This document shows positions 1 through 8,642 of a DNA stretch of 20,787 bases, one piece after another (position 1 is the stretch's first letter; each line of letters starts with the position of its first letter). The DNA comes from Paracoccaceae bacterium. GTDB lineage: Bacteria > Pseudomonadota > Alphaproteobacteria > Rhodobacterales > Rhodobacteraceae. The DNA lies in the NCBI GenBank assembly GCA_009920225.1, contig RGAJ01000003.1, forward strand, positions 1 to 20,787, read 5' to 3'. A model generated the notes under the pieces. It did no database searches and was not told where the DNA came from. It was given only the letters and a program-made list of their open reading frames with translations. Both the position numbers and the translations under genes were made by a program.

Positions 1-941
1 TGGTTGTAAAGAAAACCTTGCCTGATGGCGGCATGGCCACGGGTCAGAGTTTTGCAATGAACCTGCGGCGCGAAAAATTCCAAGACGTCCGTGTACGCGA
101 GGCATTGGGATACCTCTTTAACTTTGAATGGTCGAATGAATCCCTATTTTATGGCCAATATGCACGGATCAATTCATTCTGGGAAAATTCCGACCTTGCC
201 GCAGTTGGAAAACCGACAGAGGGTGAATTGGCATTGCTCGAACCCTTGGCTGACAAACTGCCTGCTGGCGTTTTAACGGATGATGCGGTTATGGCACCTG
301 TGTCTGGAACCCGTCCGACGGATCGTAATAACCTGCGTCTGGCAAATGCTTTGTTGGATGCTGCCGGTTGGATCGTTGGCGACGACGGGTTGCGTCGAAA
401 TGCACAAGGTGAGCTTTTGCAAATCGAGATTATCGAAGATAGCCCGACCTTTGACCGCGTGATATTGCCCTTTGTGGAAAATCTACGTGCGGCGGGCGTT
501 GACGCCATCTACAGCCGCATCGATCCCGCACAATATACCGACCGTACGCGGAATTATGATTTTGACATGATCACAGATCAATTCCCAATGTCATTGGAAC
601 CCAGTTCTGGTTTGAAACAGTATTTCGGATCTGCAACAGCCGATGAATCGGTATTTAATTCACCCGGTCTAAAATCCGAAGCGGTTGATGCATTGATTGA
701 AAAAGTATTGGCCGTGCAAAGCAAAGATGAACTGCAGACCGCCGTTCGCGCTTTGGACCGTGTCTTGCGGGCCTATCGGTTCTGGATCCCTCAGTGGTAC
801 AATGCGACCCATCGCGTTGCATATTGGGACATGTACGAACATCCTCAAGACATTGCACCGTATGATTTGGGCTACCTCAGCTATTGGTGGTACAATGCAG
901 ACAAGGCGCAAAAGCTGATGGATCAAGGGGTTCTAAAGTAA
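1..941 (+). CDS. yejA: ABC transporter substrate-binding protein, YejA-like (3' part only)
   Basis: This is the C-terminal part of a periplasmic family-5 solute-binding protein. The reading frame is open from the first base of the window, so the N-terminus and signal peptide lie outside; about 312 residues are visible. Seen: a stretch resembling the peptide-binding domain (REKFQDVRVREALGYLFNFEW near the start of the visible part, and SYWWYNADKAQ near the end). Known: YejA-type proteins capture oligopeptides and related compounds (microcin C in E. coli) and deliver them to the YejBE permease. The stop at 939-941 lies 3 nt before the yejB start, so the gene is in one operon with yejBEF. The family assignment is firm; the true substrate is unknown. 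The in-frame TTG at 18 is only where a six-frame search would begin and is not the real start. Confidence 0.9.
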   Translation, partial: VVKKTLPDGGMATGQSFAMNLRREKFQDVRVREALGYLFNFEWSNESLFYGQYARINSFWENSDLAAVGKPTEGELALLEPLADKLPAGVLTDDAVMAPVSGTRPTDRNNLRLANALLDAAGWIVGDDGLRRNAQGELLQIEIIEDSPTFDRVILPFVENLRAAGVDAIYSRIDPAQYTDRTRNYDFDMITDQFPMSLEPSSGLKQYFGSATADESVFNSPGLKSEAVDALIEKVLAVQSKDELQTAVRALDRVLRAYRFWIPQWYNATHRVAYWDMYEHPQDIAPYDLGYLSYWWYNADKAQKLMDQGVLK

Positions 942-944
942 GCC

Positions 945-2024
945 ATGGGCGCATATATAGCGCGACGTTTGTTATTGGTGATCCCCACGCTGTTGGGGAT
1001 CATGATCATCAACTTCGCCCTTGTACAATTTGTACCGGGCGGACCGATTGAACAAATAATCGCAAATTTAGAGGGTGAAGGCGACGTCTTTGAATCCATC
1101 TCGGGTGGTGGATCAGATGTGATGGAATCTGTGGACAGCGATAAATACATCGGCGCCCGCGGTTTGCCGCCAGAATTCATTGCCGAACTCGAACGTGAAT
1201 TTGGCTTTGATAAACCACCGCTCGAGCGGTTCTTGAATATGATGTGGAACTATCTGCGGCTTGATTTCGGCGAAAGCTATTTCAGATCGATCAGCGTTGT
1301 TGATTTGGTGTTGGAAAAAATGCCTGTCTCGATTTCTCTTGGGCTTTGGTCCACATTGATTGCCTATCTGATTTCAATCCCGTTGGGCGTGCGCAAGGCG
1401 GTCAAAGACGGAAGCAGCTTTGACACATGGACGAGCGGCATCATCATTTTGGCCTATGCAATTCCAGGGTTCTTGTTCGCAATCATTCTGTTGGTCGTGT
1501 TCGCGGGGGGATCATATTTCCAAATTTTCCCGCTTCGAGGGCTGACATCAGACGGGTTCGAAAATATGTCGATGTTGGGCAAGATTGCGGATTACTTTTG
1601 GCATATCACATTGCCGATTATCGCATCCACGATTTCAGGGTTTGCAACCCTAACCCTTTTGACCAAAAACAGCTTTCTAGACGAAATTCAAAAGCAATAT
1701 GTCATGACGGCCAAGGCCAAGGGATTGTCTGATCGCAAAGTGTTCTATGGCCATGTGTTTCGAAATGCGATGTTGATTGTCATTGCGGGTTTTCCATCGG
1801 TGTTCATCGGCGTGTTCTTTGGATCAAGCCTGATCATCGAAACAATCTTTAGCCTTGATGGATTGGGTCGACTGGGATTTGAAGCTGCTGTCGCGCGTGA
1901 TTATCCGGTCATATTTGGTACGCTTTTCATCTTTGGTCTTATGGGGTTGGTTGTCGGGATCTTGTCGGATCTCATGTATGTCTTTGTTGATCCTCGTATC
2001 GATTTCGAAAAGCGAGTGGGTTAG
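945..2024 (+). CDS. yejB: ABC transporter permease, YejB-like
   Basis: Inner-membrane permease subunit of a peptide-type ABC importer, 359 aa, the usual length for YejB. Seen: an N-terminal membrane segment ([20 protein letters not shown]) and the family-typical FVPGGPIEQ, then a soluble insert of roughly 90 residues rich in acidic residues and Gly/Ser, then about five hydrophobic segments. The EAA-type loop that contacts the ATPase is visible as [24 protein letters not shown] around residue 250. The ATG at 945 follows the yejA stop by 3 nt and the stop is 3 nt before yejE, so translation is probably coupled along the operon. It should pair with YejE to form the channel. The family call is confident; the transported molecule is not known from sequence. 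Confidence 0.93.
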   Translation: MGAYIARRLLLVIPTLLGIMIINFALVQFVPGGPIEQIIANLEGEGDVFESISGGGSDVMESVDSDKYIGARGLPPEFIAELEREFGFDKPPLERFLNMMWNYLRLDFGESYFRSISVVDLVLEKMPVSISLGLWSTLIAYLISIPLGVRKAVKDGSSFDTWTSGIIILAYAIPGFLFAIILLVVFAGGSYFQIFPLRGLTSDGFENMSMLGKIADYFWHITLPIIASTISGFATLTLLTKNSFLDEIQKQYVMTAKAKGLSDRKVFYGHVFRNAMLIVIAGFPSVFIGVFFGSSLIIETIFSLDGLGRLGFEAAVARDYPVIFGTLFIFGLMGLVVGILSDLMYVFVDPRIDFEKRVG

Positions 2025-2027
2025 ACA

Positions 2028-3134
2028 ATGGCATTATCTGCATTAAACCAACGCCGTTTGGCGAATTTTCGGGCCAACCGTCGCGCGTATTGGTCGCTGA
2101 TTATATTTGGGATCGTGTTTGTTCTGTCGCTTTTTGCCGAATTTATTGCAAACGACAAACCCATCCTTGTGAAATATCGCGGTGAATATTTCACACCCAT
2201 TTTTAATTTTTACCCCGAAACGCAATTCGGCGGCGATTTCAAAACCGAAGCCGTGTATCGCGACCCCGAGGTCAAATGTTTGATTGCGACGGGGGGCGTG
2301 TTGGAGTGTTTTGACGATCCCGACGGCATTTTGGAACAAGTGGAATTGGGCACGTATGACGACCCAGATTTTATGCGCGGATGGTCCATGTGGCCGGTCA
2401 TCCCCTATTCGTATGATACGCCCGTCGACCGCGCAGGTGCTGCGCCGCTGCCACCAAATGGTCAAAACCTATTGGGTACAGATGATACCAAACGCGATGT
2501 ATTGGCGCGCATTATATACGGATTTCGCCTGTCGATCCTGTTCACGATCATTGTGACCACCTTGTCCAGTGTCATTGGTATCATGGCTGGCGCGATCCAA
2601 GGGTTCTTTGGCGGTTTGACCGATCTCATCTTGCAGCGGATCATCGAAATTTGGGGGGCGGTGCCGTCGCTGTATATCATTATCATCATGTTTGCGATTG
2701 TCGGACGTGGATTTTGGTTGTTGGTCTTCCTTATGGTGCTGTTTGGATGGATTGGATTGGTTGGGGTCGTGCGTGCCGAATTCCTGCGGGCGCGTAACCT
2801 TGAATATGTGCGCGCTGCAAAGGCGCTGGGCGTGTCCAACTGGACGATTATGTTCCGCCACATGCTGCCAAATGCGATGGTTGCGACGTTGACCATGTTG
2901 CCATTTATCGTGACCGGCACGATTGCCGGATTGGCAAGTTTGGATTTTCTGGGTTTTGGTCTGCCGTCCTCTGCGCCGTCGCTTGGTGAGCTGACGCTGC
3001 AAGCGAAACAGAATTTACAAGCGCCGTGGTTGGGCTTTACCGCCTTTTTCACCTTTGCCATCATGCTTGCGCTTTTGGTGTTTATCTTCGAAGGGGTCCG
3101 CGATGCGTTTGACCCTAGAAAGACGTTCGAATGA
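2028..3134 (+). CDS. yejE: ABC transporter permease, YejE-like
   Basis: Second permease subunit, 368 aa. Seen: an N-terminal cytoplasmic stretch rich in Arg/Asn (RRLANFRANRRAYW) followed by a first membrane helix. A periplasmic domain of about 110 residues follows (roughly 45-155), including PILVKYRGEYFTPIFNFYPE, which is characteristic of YejE and absent from ordinary DppC/OppC proteins. Five further hydrophobic segments follow, with an EAA-type loop (YVRAAKALGVSNWTIMFRHM) near residue 265. The gene starts 3 nt after yejB and ends in an ATGA overlap with yejF at 3131-3134, indicating translational coupling. Together with YejB it forms the transmembrane pore for peptide-like substrates. Only the substrate remains open. 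Confidence 0.93.
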   Translation: MALSALNQRRLANFRANRRAYWSLIIFGIVFVLSLFAEFIANDKPILVKYRGEYFTPIFNFYPETQFGGDFKTEAVYRDPEVKCLIATGGVLECFDDPDGILEQVELGTYDDPDFMRGWSMWPVIPYSYDTPVDRAGAAPLPPNGQNLLGTDDTKRDVLARIIYGFRLSILFTIIVTTLSSVIGIMAGAIQGFFGGLTDLILQRIIEIWGAVPSLYIIIIMFAIVGRGFWLLVFLMVLFGWIGLVGVVRAEFLRARNLEYVRAAKALGVSNWTIMFRHMLPNAMVATLTMLPFIVTGTIAGLASLDFLGFGLPSSAPSLGELTLQAKQNLQAPWLGFTAFFTFAIMLALLVFIFEGVRDAFDPRKTFE

Positions 3135-4714
3135 CACAGCTTCTCAATGTTTCTGATCTTGAGATTTCGTTCACCCAATCGGGTAAAACCACGCGGGTAG
3201 TGAATGGTGTGTCTTTCCATATTGCGCAGGGCGAAGTTGTCGCGTTGGTTGGCGAAAGCGGGTCAGGCAAATCCGTCACCGCGCTTAGCACGGTGTCTTT
3301 GTTGGGGAACAATTCGACTGTGTCGGGATCGGTCCAGTTTGAAGGCCGCGAAATGGTGGGTGCATCTGAAAAAGATTTGCGCCAAACCCGCGGAAATGAC
3401 ATCAGCTTTATTTTTCAAGAGCCGATGACATCCCTCAATCCGCTGCACACTTTGGAAAAGCAGTTGCGCGAAAGCCTGCAGTTGCACCAAGGCTTGACAG
3501 GCGACGCCGCGCGCGAACGGATCATCTATTTGTTGGACCGCGTTGGTATCCGCGATCCGCACTCTCGCCTAAAGTCATATCCGCACCAATTGTCTGGTGG
3601 CCAACGTCAGCGTGTCATGATTGCGATGGCTTTGGCGAACAATCCGAAATTGTTAATTGCAGATGAACCCACAACCGCATTGGATGTAACCATCCAAGCG
3701 CAAATTTTGGATTTGTTGATCGATTTGAAAAACGATGTCGGCATGTCGATGTTGTTCATCACCCACGATCTAGGCATCGTGAAGCGTATTGCAGATCGTG
3801 TCTATGTGATGAAGGATGGCGACATCGTTGAACAGGGCGATACGCAAGCTGTGTTTTCGAACCCACAGCATCCCTATACCCAAAAGCTGCTGTCGGCCCA
3901 TGCTATTGGCGTGCCCGATACCGTTGCAACAGACGCCGAAATCGTGGCCGAAGCGCAGAATATGCGCATTTGGTTTCCCATCCAACAGGGTTTTTTGAAA
4001 CGCACCGTTGGGTATGTCAAAGCCGTGAATGACGCGTCCTTTAGCGTCAGGCGCGGTGAAACGGTTGGAATTGTTGGCGAAAGCGGATCGGGAAAGACCA
4101 CGCTGGCGCTTGCCATGATGCGCCTGATCGGGTTCGAAGGGCGCGCGGTTTTCATGGGAAAAGACATTGGTGCGCTCAAAACCAGACAGCTGCGTGATCT
4201 GCGTGCAGATATGCAGATCGTGTTCCAAGATCCCTATGGGTCGTTGTCGCCGCGTATGACATGTGCGCAAATCATTGCCGAAGGTCTAAGCGTGCACGCC
4301 AATCACAGCGCAGACGAGCAGCGCAGATTGGTGCAAGAGATGATGCAAGAGGTGGGGCTAGACCCCGCCATGATGGATCGCTATCCGCATGAATTTTCTG
4401 GGGGACAACGGCAACGCATTGCGATTGCCCGCGCGATGATTTTGCGTCCAAAATTGGTTGTTTTGGATGAACCGACATCGGCCTTGGACATGACAGTCCA
4501 AGTCCAGGTTGTTGATCTGTTGCGGGATTTGCAACGTAAATATGGGCTTGCCTATATTTTTATCAGCCATGATCTCAAAGTGGTACGCGCGATGTCGCAT
4601 CGTGTGCTGGTCATGAAAAACGGCGATGTTGTCGAAACAGGTCAGGCGGCGCAAATTTTTGATGCGCCGCAGACTGAGTATACACAACAGTTGATTGCTG
4701 CGGCCTTGGTTTAA
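3131..4714 (+). CDS. yejF: ABC transporter ATP-binding protein, duplicated (YejF-like)
   Basis: Fused double ATPase subunit, 527 aa, the normal YejF length. Seen: two complete nucleotide-binding domains in tandem. The first has Walker A GESGSGKSV (near residue 42), signature LSGGQRQRV and Walker B LLIADEPTTALD. The second has Walker A GESGSGKTT (near 318), signature FSGGQRQRI and Walker B LVVLDEPTSALD. All key Lys, Asp, Glu and His switch residues are present in both halves, so both sites should hydrolyse ATP. The start overlaps the end of yejE by 4 nt. The gene converges on hemN and shares a TTAA with its stop. A perfect 7-bp GC-only inverted repeat lies in its last 25 codons (listed separately). 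Confidence 0.95.
   Translation: MTQLLNVSDLEISFTQSGKTTRVVNGVSFHIAQGEVVALVGESGSGKSVTALSTVSLLGNNSTVSGSVQFEGREMVGASEKDLRQTRGNDISFIFQEPMTSLNPLHTLEKQLRESLQLHQGLTGDAARERIIYLLDRVGIRDPHSRLKSYPHQLSGGQRQRVMIAMALANNPKLLIADEPTTALDVTIQAQILDLLIDLKNDVGMSMLFITHDLGIVKRIADRVYVMKDGDIVEQGDTQAVFSNPQHPYTQKLLSAHAIGVPDTVATDAEIVAEAQNMRIWFPIQQGFLKRTVGYVKAVNDASFSVRRGETVGIVGESGSGKTTLALAMMRLIGFEGRAVFMGKDIGALKTRQLRDLRADMQIVFQDPYGSLSPRMTCAQIIAEGLSVHANHSADEQRRLVQEMMQEVGLDPAMMDRYPHEFSGGQRQRIAIARAMILRPKLVVLDEPTSALDMTVQVQVVDLLRDLQRKYGLAYIFISHDLKVVRAMSHRVLVMKNGDVVETGQAAQIFDAPQTEYTQQLIAAALV
4646..4670. repeat. GC-only stem-loop inside the 3' end of yejF, beyond the hemN stop
   Basis: Perfect 7-bp arms GCGGCGC (4646-4652) and GCGCCGC (4664-4670) with an 11-nt A/T-rich loop. 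On the minus strand it begins 41 nt past the hemN stop. There is no T-run on either side, so it is not a textbook intrinsic terminator. It could stabilise the hemN mRNA 3' end or assist Rho-dependent ending. It also encodes ordinary YejF residues, so chance from codon use is possible. Confidence 0.4.
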
Positions 4715-6066
4715 ATCGCGGAACTATGACCCATTGTCGACAGCTGGTAGGCGTCAAATTCACGGGCGATCATACGTGTTAACGGGCGTGCGGCGTGCGG
4801 AATAGACAATCCCGATTCGGATACATCAAGGATGTATTCGAACTTTTGGTTCACCCGTGCAAACATCTGATACAGGTCGTGTCGGGTGACTGCATGCGAC
4901 GAAACCATTTCATCAATACGCACATCAAAATTACACATCAGTGATTCAATGATCGCCGCCCGCATTTTGTCGTCTGGGCTGAATTCATGACCGCGCGCGA
5001 TGGCAAAGCTATTGGTGTCGATGGCTGCCGAATATTTTGATGTCGCGCTTGCGTTTTGGGCGTAGCCCTGAGGGAATTGCGAAATGGCCGATGCACCAAG
5101 TCCGATCAGCGCGACAGCTGGATCGACGGTGTAGCCTTGGAAATTTCGGCGTAGGGTGCGGGTTGTGACGGCCTCGCTCATACTGTCATCGGGCAGGGCA
5201 AAATGATCTATGCCGACCGATGTGTACCCGTCCCAGTTCAATAAGTTTTGCGCGGTGTTAAACAACTCTAACCGATCTGTTGGGCTGGGTAACGTATCTG
5301 CATCAATCAGATTTTGCCGCCGCGCCATCCATGGGACATGTGCATATCCATATAGCGCGATCCGTTCCGGGGTGAGCGATACAAGCTTTTGCACCGTGTC
5401 TGTCAGACGGCGCTTGTTCTGTTTGGGCAGGCCATACACGATGTCGGCGTTAATCGACGAAATGCCATGTTCGCGCAAAAGATCAATTGCTATTTTTGTA
5501 TCACCAAACCCTTGCGGACGACCAATGGCGGACTGGATCTCAGGGTCAAAATCTTGGACACCGATCGAGGCACGATTCATGCCAGCACGGACCAACGCGT
5601 TGACCCGTGGCGCGTCCAATTCATTTGGGTCGATTTCGACAGAAAACGTGTAATTGGGGGCAAAAGGCACAGATGTTTGAATAGATGTTGCAAGGCGGGT
5701 GATGTGGTCTGGCGACAGAATCGTCGGCGTCCCACCCCCCCAATGCAAATGTGTCAGTGTTGTCCCTTGGGGCAGATATTTCACAACATGCGCAAGCTCG
5801 GCCTCAATCCGCGAAATGTAGCCTGTGATAGGATTATCATTTTGAATGCCTTGGGTGCGACAGGCGCAAAACCAACACAATCTGCGGCAAAACGGTATGT
5901 GGACATATAGCGAAATACCAGTGCCGGTTGGCAACGAACTGATCCAACTGGAAAAAACGTGTTCATCGACCCGATCATTGAAATGCGGGGCAGAGGGATA
6001 ACTGGTGTATCGGGGCACTTTTGCGTCAAAAAGACCCAAGCGCTTGAGTTGTGCAATATGTGTCAT
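4711..6066 (-). CDS. hemN: Oxygen-independent coproporphyrinogen III oxidase
   Basis: Radical-SAM enzyme that converts coproporphyrinogen III to protoporphyrinogen IX without oxygen, a haem (and tetrapyrrole) biosynthesis step in the cytoplasm. Seen: 451 aa with the HemN opening KVPRYTSYPSAPHF, the cluster motif C-x3-C-x2-C (C60, C64, C67 in IPFCRRLCWFCAC), GGGTPT, and the conserved region IGVQDFDPEIQ. The frame stays open upstream to 6186, but the ATG at 6066 fits the family N-terminus; the longer form would run over the FNR box and into fnrL. No Shine-Dalgarno sequence is visible before 6066. The gene is divergent from fnrL, and an FNR box centred 43 nt upstream of the start suggests FnrL-dependent, low-oxygen expression. 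Its stop codon shares a TTAA with yejF. Confidence 0.95.
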   Translation of the reverse strand: MTHIAQLKRLGLFDAKVPRYTSYPSAPHFNDRVDEHVFSSWISSLPTGTGISLYVHIPFCRRLCWFCACRTQGIQNDNPITGYISRIEAELAHVVKYLPQGTTLTHLHWGGGTPTILSPDHITRLATSIQTSVPFAPNYTFSVEIDPNELDAPRVNALVRAGMNRASIGVQDFDPEIQSAIGRPQGFGDTKIAIDLLREHGISSINADIVYGLPKQNKRRLTDTVQKLVSLTPERIALYGYAHVPWMARRQNLIDADTLPSPTDRLELFNTAQNLLNWDGYTSVGIDHFALPDDSMSEAVTTRTLRRNFQGYTVDPAVALIGLGASAISQFPQGYAQNASATSKYSAAIDTNSFAIARGHEFSPDDKMRAAIIESLMCNFDVRIDEMVSSHAVTRHDLYQMFARVNQKFEYILDVSESGLSIPHAARPLTRMIAREFDAYQLSTMGHSSAI

Positions 6067-6102
6067 GCTGCTAGGATGTAAATCGAGTAACAGTGAATGT
6101 CT

Positions 6103-6116
6103 TTGATGCAGATCAA
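6103..6116. promoter_or_regulatory. FNR/FixK-type box in the hemN-fnrL divergent region
   Basis: Perfect match to the consensus TTGAT-N4-ATCAA (TTGAT at 6103-6107, ATCAA at 6112-6116). It lies between the hemN start (6066, minus) and the preferred fnrL start (6157, plus). FnrL binding is the obvious inference. For hemN the spacing suits a class II activator site, with a weak -10 (TACATC) at 6080-6075 on the minus strand. For fnrL the site lies where it would overlap the core promoter, which suggests negative autoregulation. Confidence 0.85.
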
Positions 6117-6156
6117 ATCGAATAACACATCCGCAGCTTTTCAGAAGGCACCCCAA

Positions 6157-6873
6157 ATGAATTGTTCTGATTGTCAGATCAGACATCGCGCCGTGTGCTC
6201 ACGCTGCAGCGACGATGAATTGGTGTCCCTTGAAAAAATAAAATATTATCGAACATTCCATGCAGGGCAGACCATTGCGCTGATGGGGGAATCGATGGAT
6301 TTTGTGGGTTCTGTCGTCACGGGGATCGCGACCTTGTCACAGACCATGGAAGACGGGCGTACACAAATGGTTGGTTTGTTGTTGCCCTCTGATTTCGTGG
6401 GGCGGCCGGGGCGCGATGGGGTTGTCTATAACGTTCAGGCGACCACAGATGTAACCTTGTGTTGTTTTTACCGAAAGCCTTTCGAAGATCTTATGGTGCA
6501 AACACCGCATCTGGTTCAACGTCTGTTGCAGATCACACTGGATGAGTTGGACGCCGCTCGGGAATGGATGCTGGTTTTGGGTCGCAAAACCGCACGAGAA
6601 AAGCTTGCATCTCTTTTGGCAATTATTGCGCGGCGATATGCAACGCTGCGAAAACTTTCGCCTGATCAGGCGATTGAATTTGATCTTCCTCTAACTCGCG
6701 AGGCGATGTCGGATTACTTGGGGTTGACCTTGGAAACGGTATCGCGACAAATTAATGCGCTGAAAAAAGACGGCGTGATTGAGCTTGATGGGAAACGTCA
6801 CGTGCGTGTGCCAGATATGCGTTCGTTAATCGCTGAGGCAGGCGACGATGCCGATGGTGGTTTCGTCGCGTAA
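6157..6873 (+). CDS. fnrL: FnrL, oxygen-sensing CRP/FNR-family transcription regulator
   Basis: Global regulator of the switch to low oxygen, 238 aa. Seen: an N-terminal cysteine cluster (C3, C6, C14, C17 in CSDCQIRHRAVCSRC) plus C102/C103 in the sensor domain, consistent with a [4Fe-4S] cluster. A cyclic-nucleotide-like beta-roll contains MEDGRTQMVGLLLPSDFVGRPG, and the C-terminal helix-turn-helix has ETVSRQ (193-198), whose E, S and R are the residues that read TTGAT in FNR. Start choice: ATGs at 6097 and 6106 are in frame, but they have no good ribosome site and would place the FNR box inside the gene. The ATG at 6157 has AGAAGG 8 nt upstream. That leaves only two residues before the first cysteine, shorter than usual, so the start carries some doubt. 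The identity itself is clear. Confidence 0.95.
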   Translation: MNCSDCQIRHRAVCSRCSDDELVSLEKIKYYRTFHAGQTIALMGESMDFVGSVVTGIATLSQTMEDGRTQMVGLLLPSDFVGRPGRDGVVYNVQATTDVTLCCFYRKPFEDLMVQTPHLVQRLLQITLDELDAAREWMLVLGRKTAREKLASLLAIIARRYATLRKLSPDQAIEFDLPLTREAMSDYLGLTLETVSRQINALKKDGVIELDGKRHVRVPDMRSLIAEAGDDADGGFVA

Positions 6874-6895
6874 TATATTCGATCTGTCGAATATA
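6874..6895. promoter_or_regulatory. Palindrome of CRP/FNR geometry downstream of fnrL, function unknown
   Basis: Perfect 9-bp arms TATATTCGA (6874-6882) and TCGAATATA (6887-6895) around a 4-bp spacer, directly after the fnrL stop. The inner part reads TTCGA-N4-TCGAA, the same 5-4-5 layout as an FNR box but with different half-site bases. Its centre is 41 bp (about four helical turns) upstream of the FNR box centre at 6919-6932. It could be an operator for another CRP/FNR-family protein acting on ccoN. There is no T-run, so a terminator for fnrL is less likely. Confidence 0.45.
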
Positions 6896-6918
6896 AATTA
6901 ACCAAGAATCCGACTTTA

Positions 6919-6932
6919 TTGACATAGATCAA
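6919..6932. promoter_or_regulatory. FNR box upstream of ccoNOQP
   Basis: TTGAC-N4-ATCAA, one base off the consensus TTGAT-N4-ATCAA. It lies in the 152-bp gap between fnrL and ccoN. A class II arrangement (centre at -41.5) would place the transcript start near 6967, giving a leader of about 60 nt that includes the AAGGA ribosome site for ccoN. No convincing -10 hexamer is visible. FnrL control of ccoNOQP is well established in related Rhodobacter species, which supports the reading. Confidence 0.85.
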
Positions 6933-7025
6933 GGTAAAGACCGTGCAAAAGGTCCATTCGGATCATGCATGAAAAGGTTTTTGCGCGCGATTCCCATGTG
7001 CGTAAGAGAATCAAAAGGAAATGAA

Positions 7026-8630
7026 ATGGCAAACTATTACAAACTGATCGTAATGGGCCTTATCACGCTTTTGGCGATGATAGCGGCAAACTATGGTCGC
7101 GATGTGGCGTATCAGGCGCAAGCCGTGGTCGTTATGTTGTTCGCCGCGGTTGCGTTCATTATAACGCTTCGCAACACAGACGAACCTGTTCCCGTCAGTG
7201 TGAGGGAACAGTCATATTTTGATGACGTTGTTCGGTATGGCGTTATCGCAACCGCATTTTGGGGCGTTGTGGGGTTCCTGATGGGGACGTTTATCGCGTT
7301 TCAATTGGCATTTCCTGAATTAAACTTTGCGTGGGCGGATGGTCTGGCTAACTTTGGACGGCTGCGTCCACTGCATACCTCTGCAGTAATTTTTGCGTTT
7401 GGTGGCAACGCCTTGATCGCAACATCTTTCTACGTCGTGCAGCGTACCTCTGCGGCGCGCCTTTGGGGTGGAAATTTGGCAATGTGGGTGTTCTGGGGAT
7501 ACCAGCTTGTCATTTTGACGGCGGCGATAGGCTATCTGTTTGGGGCAACACAATCCAAAGAATACGCAGAACCTGAATGGACAACAGACTGGTTGTTGAC
7601 CGTTGTTTGGTTGTCATATTTGGCGGTTTTCTTGGGCACAATCATTCGCCGCAAAGAAAAGCACATTTATGTTGCGAACTGGTTTTATCTGTCCTTCATC
7701 GTCACCGTTGCGATGTTGCACGTGTTCAACAATATTTCGATCCCTGTTTCTTTGTTGGGATCCAAATCGGTCCAAGTTTTTGCAGGTGTCCAAGACGCAA
7801 TGACGCAGTGGTGGTATGGGCATAACGCTGTTGGGTTCTTTTTGACCGCGGGTTTCTTGGGGATGATGTATTACTTTATCCCGAAACAAGCGGAACGCCC
7901 TGTGTTTTCCTATAAATTGTCGATTATCCACTTTTGGGCATTGATCTTTATCTACATCTGGGCCGGTCCTCACCATTTGCACTATACCGCGTTGCCTGAT
8001 TGGGCGTCGACCTTGGGTATGGCGTTCTCAATTGTGCTTTGGATGCCGTCTTGGGGTGGTATGATCAACGGTCTGATGACCTTGTCTGGGGCATGGGACA
8101 AATTGCGGACTGACCCGATTTTGCGGATGTTGGTGATTTCGGTGGGCTTCTATGGCATGTCCACATTCGAAGGCCCAATGATGTCTATCCGCGCCGTCAA
8201 TTCATTGTCACACTACACAGACTGGACCATCGGTCACGTGCATTCTGGCGCGTTGGGTTGGAACGGTATGATCACCTTTGGTGCGTTGTATTTCCTTGTC
8301 CCACGTTTGTGGAACCGTGAACGTCTGTACAGCTTGTCTGCTGTCAGCTGGCATTTCTGGTTGGCCACAATCGGTATCGTTCTTTATGCGGCCGCAATGT
8401 GGGTCACTGGTATCATGGAAGGCCTGATGTGGCGCGAAGTTGATGCAAACGGGTTCTTGGTCAACAGCTTTGCCGATACGGTCGCCGCGAAATTCCCGAT
8501 GTATGTCGTACGTGGCATGGGCGGGGTCATGTATCTGGCTGGGGCACTGATCATGTGCTGGAACTTGTGGATGACCGTCAAACGGTCACCCGCAATACAA
8601 TCTGCGCCTGTTGCGCAGCCTGCAGAATAA
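7026..8630 (+). CDS. ccoN: cbb3-type cytochrome c oxidase subunit I
   Basis: Catalytic subunit of the high-affinity cbb3 terminal oxidase in the inner membrane; it reduces oxygen to water and pumps protons. Seen: 534 aa, about twelve hydrophobic segments, and the haem/copper ligand histidines: H117 ([10 protein letters not shown]), H266 (WWYGHNAVG), the pair H316/H317 (AGPHHLHY) and H404/H406 (IGHVHSG). Start choice: the frame is open from an ATG at 6969, but the ATG at 7026 has AAGGA six nt upstream (7015-7019) and begins MANYYKLIV as in relatives. The 6969 start would sit right at the transcript start predicted from the FNR box. A 19-codon reading frame (6965-7024) ends one base before this ATG. 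First gene of ccoNOQP. Confidence 0.96.
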   Translation: MANYYKLIVMGLITLLAMIAANYGRDVAYQAQAVVVMLFAAVAFIITLRNTDEPVPVSVREQSYFDDVVRYGVIATAFWGVVGFLMGTFIAFQLAFPELNFAWADGLANFGRLRPLHTSAVIFAFGGNALIATSFYVVQRTSAARLWGGNLAMWVFWGYQLVILTAAIGYLFGATQSKEYAEPEWTTDWLLTVVWLSYLAVFLGTIIRRKEKHIYVANWFYLSFIVTVAMLHVFNNISIPVSLLGSKSVQVFAGVQDAMTQWWYGHNAVGFFLTAGFLGMMYYFIPKQAERPVFSYKLSIIHFWALIFIYIWAGPHHLHYTALPDWASTLGMAFSIVLWMPSWGGMINGLMTLSGAWDKLRTDPILRMLVISVGFYGMSTFEGPMMSIRAVNSLSHYTDWTIGHVHSGALGWNGMITFGALYFLVPRLWNRERLYSLSAVSWHFWLATIGIVLYAAAMWVTGIMEGLMWREVDANGFLVNSFADTVAAKFPMYVVRGMGGVMYLAGALIMCWNLWMTVKRSPAIQSAPVAQPAE

Positions 8631-8642
8631 GGAAGATCATCA

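Noticed and set aside
2462..3220. 252-codon minus-strand open frame
   Set aside because: Lies opposite yejE/yejF, has no ribosome site or recognisable domain, and its composition looks like the mirror of membrane-protein codons.
3770..4270. 166-codon minus-strand open frame
   Set aside because: Shadow of the well-supported yejF gene, with no family features.
6067..6186. Upstream extension of hemN
   Set aside because: Would overlap the FNR box and fnrL; HemN proteins begin at about the Met encoded at 6066.
7614..7982. 122-codon minus-strand open frame
   Set aside because: Antisense shadow of ccoN; no supporting signals.
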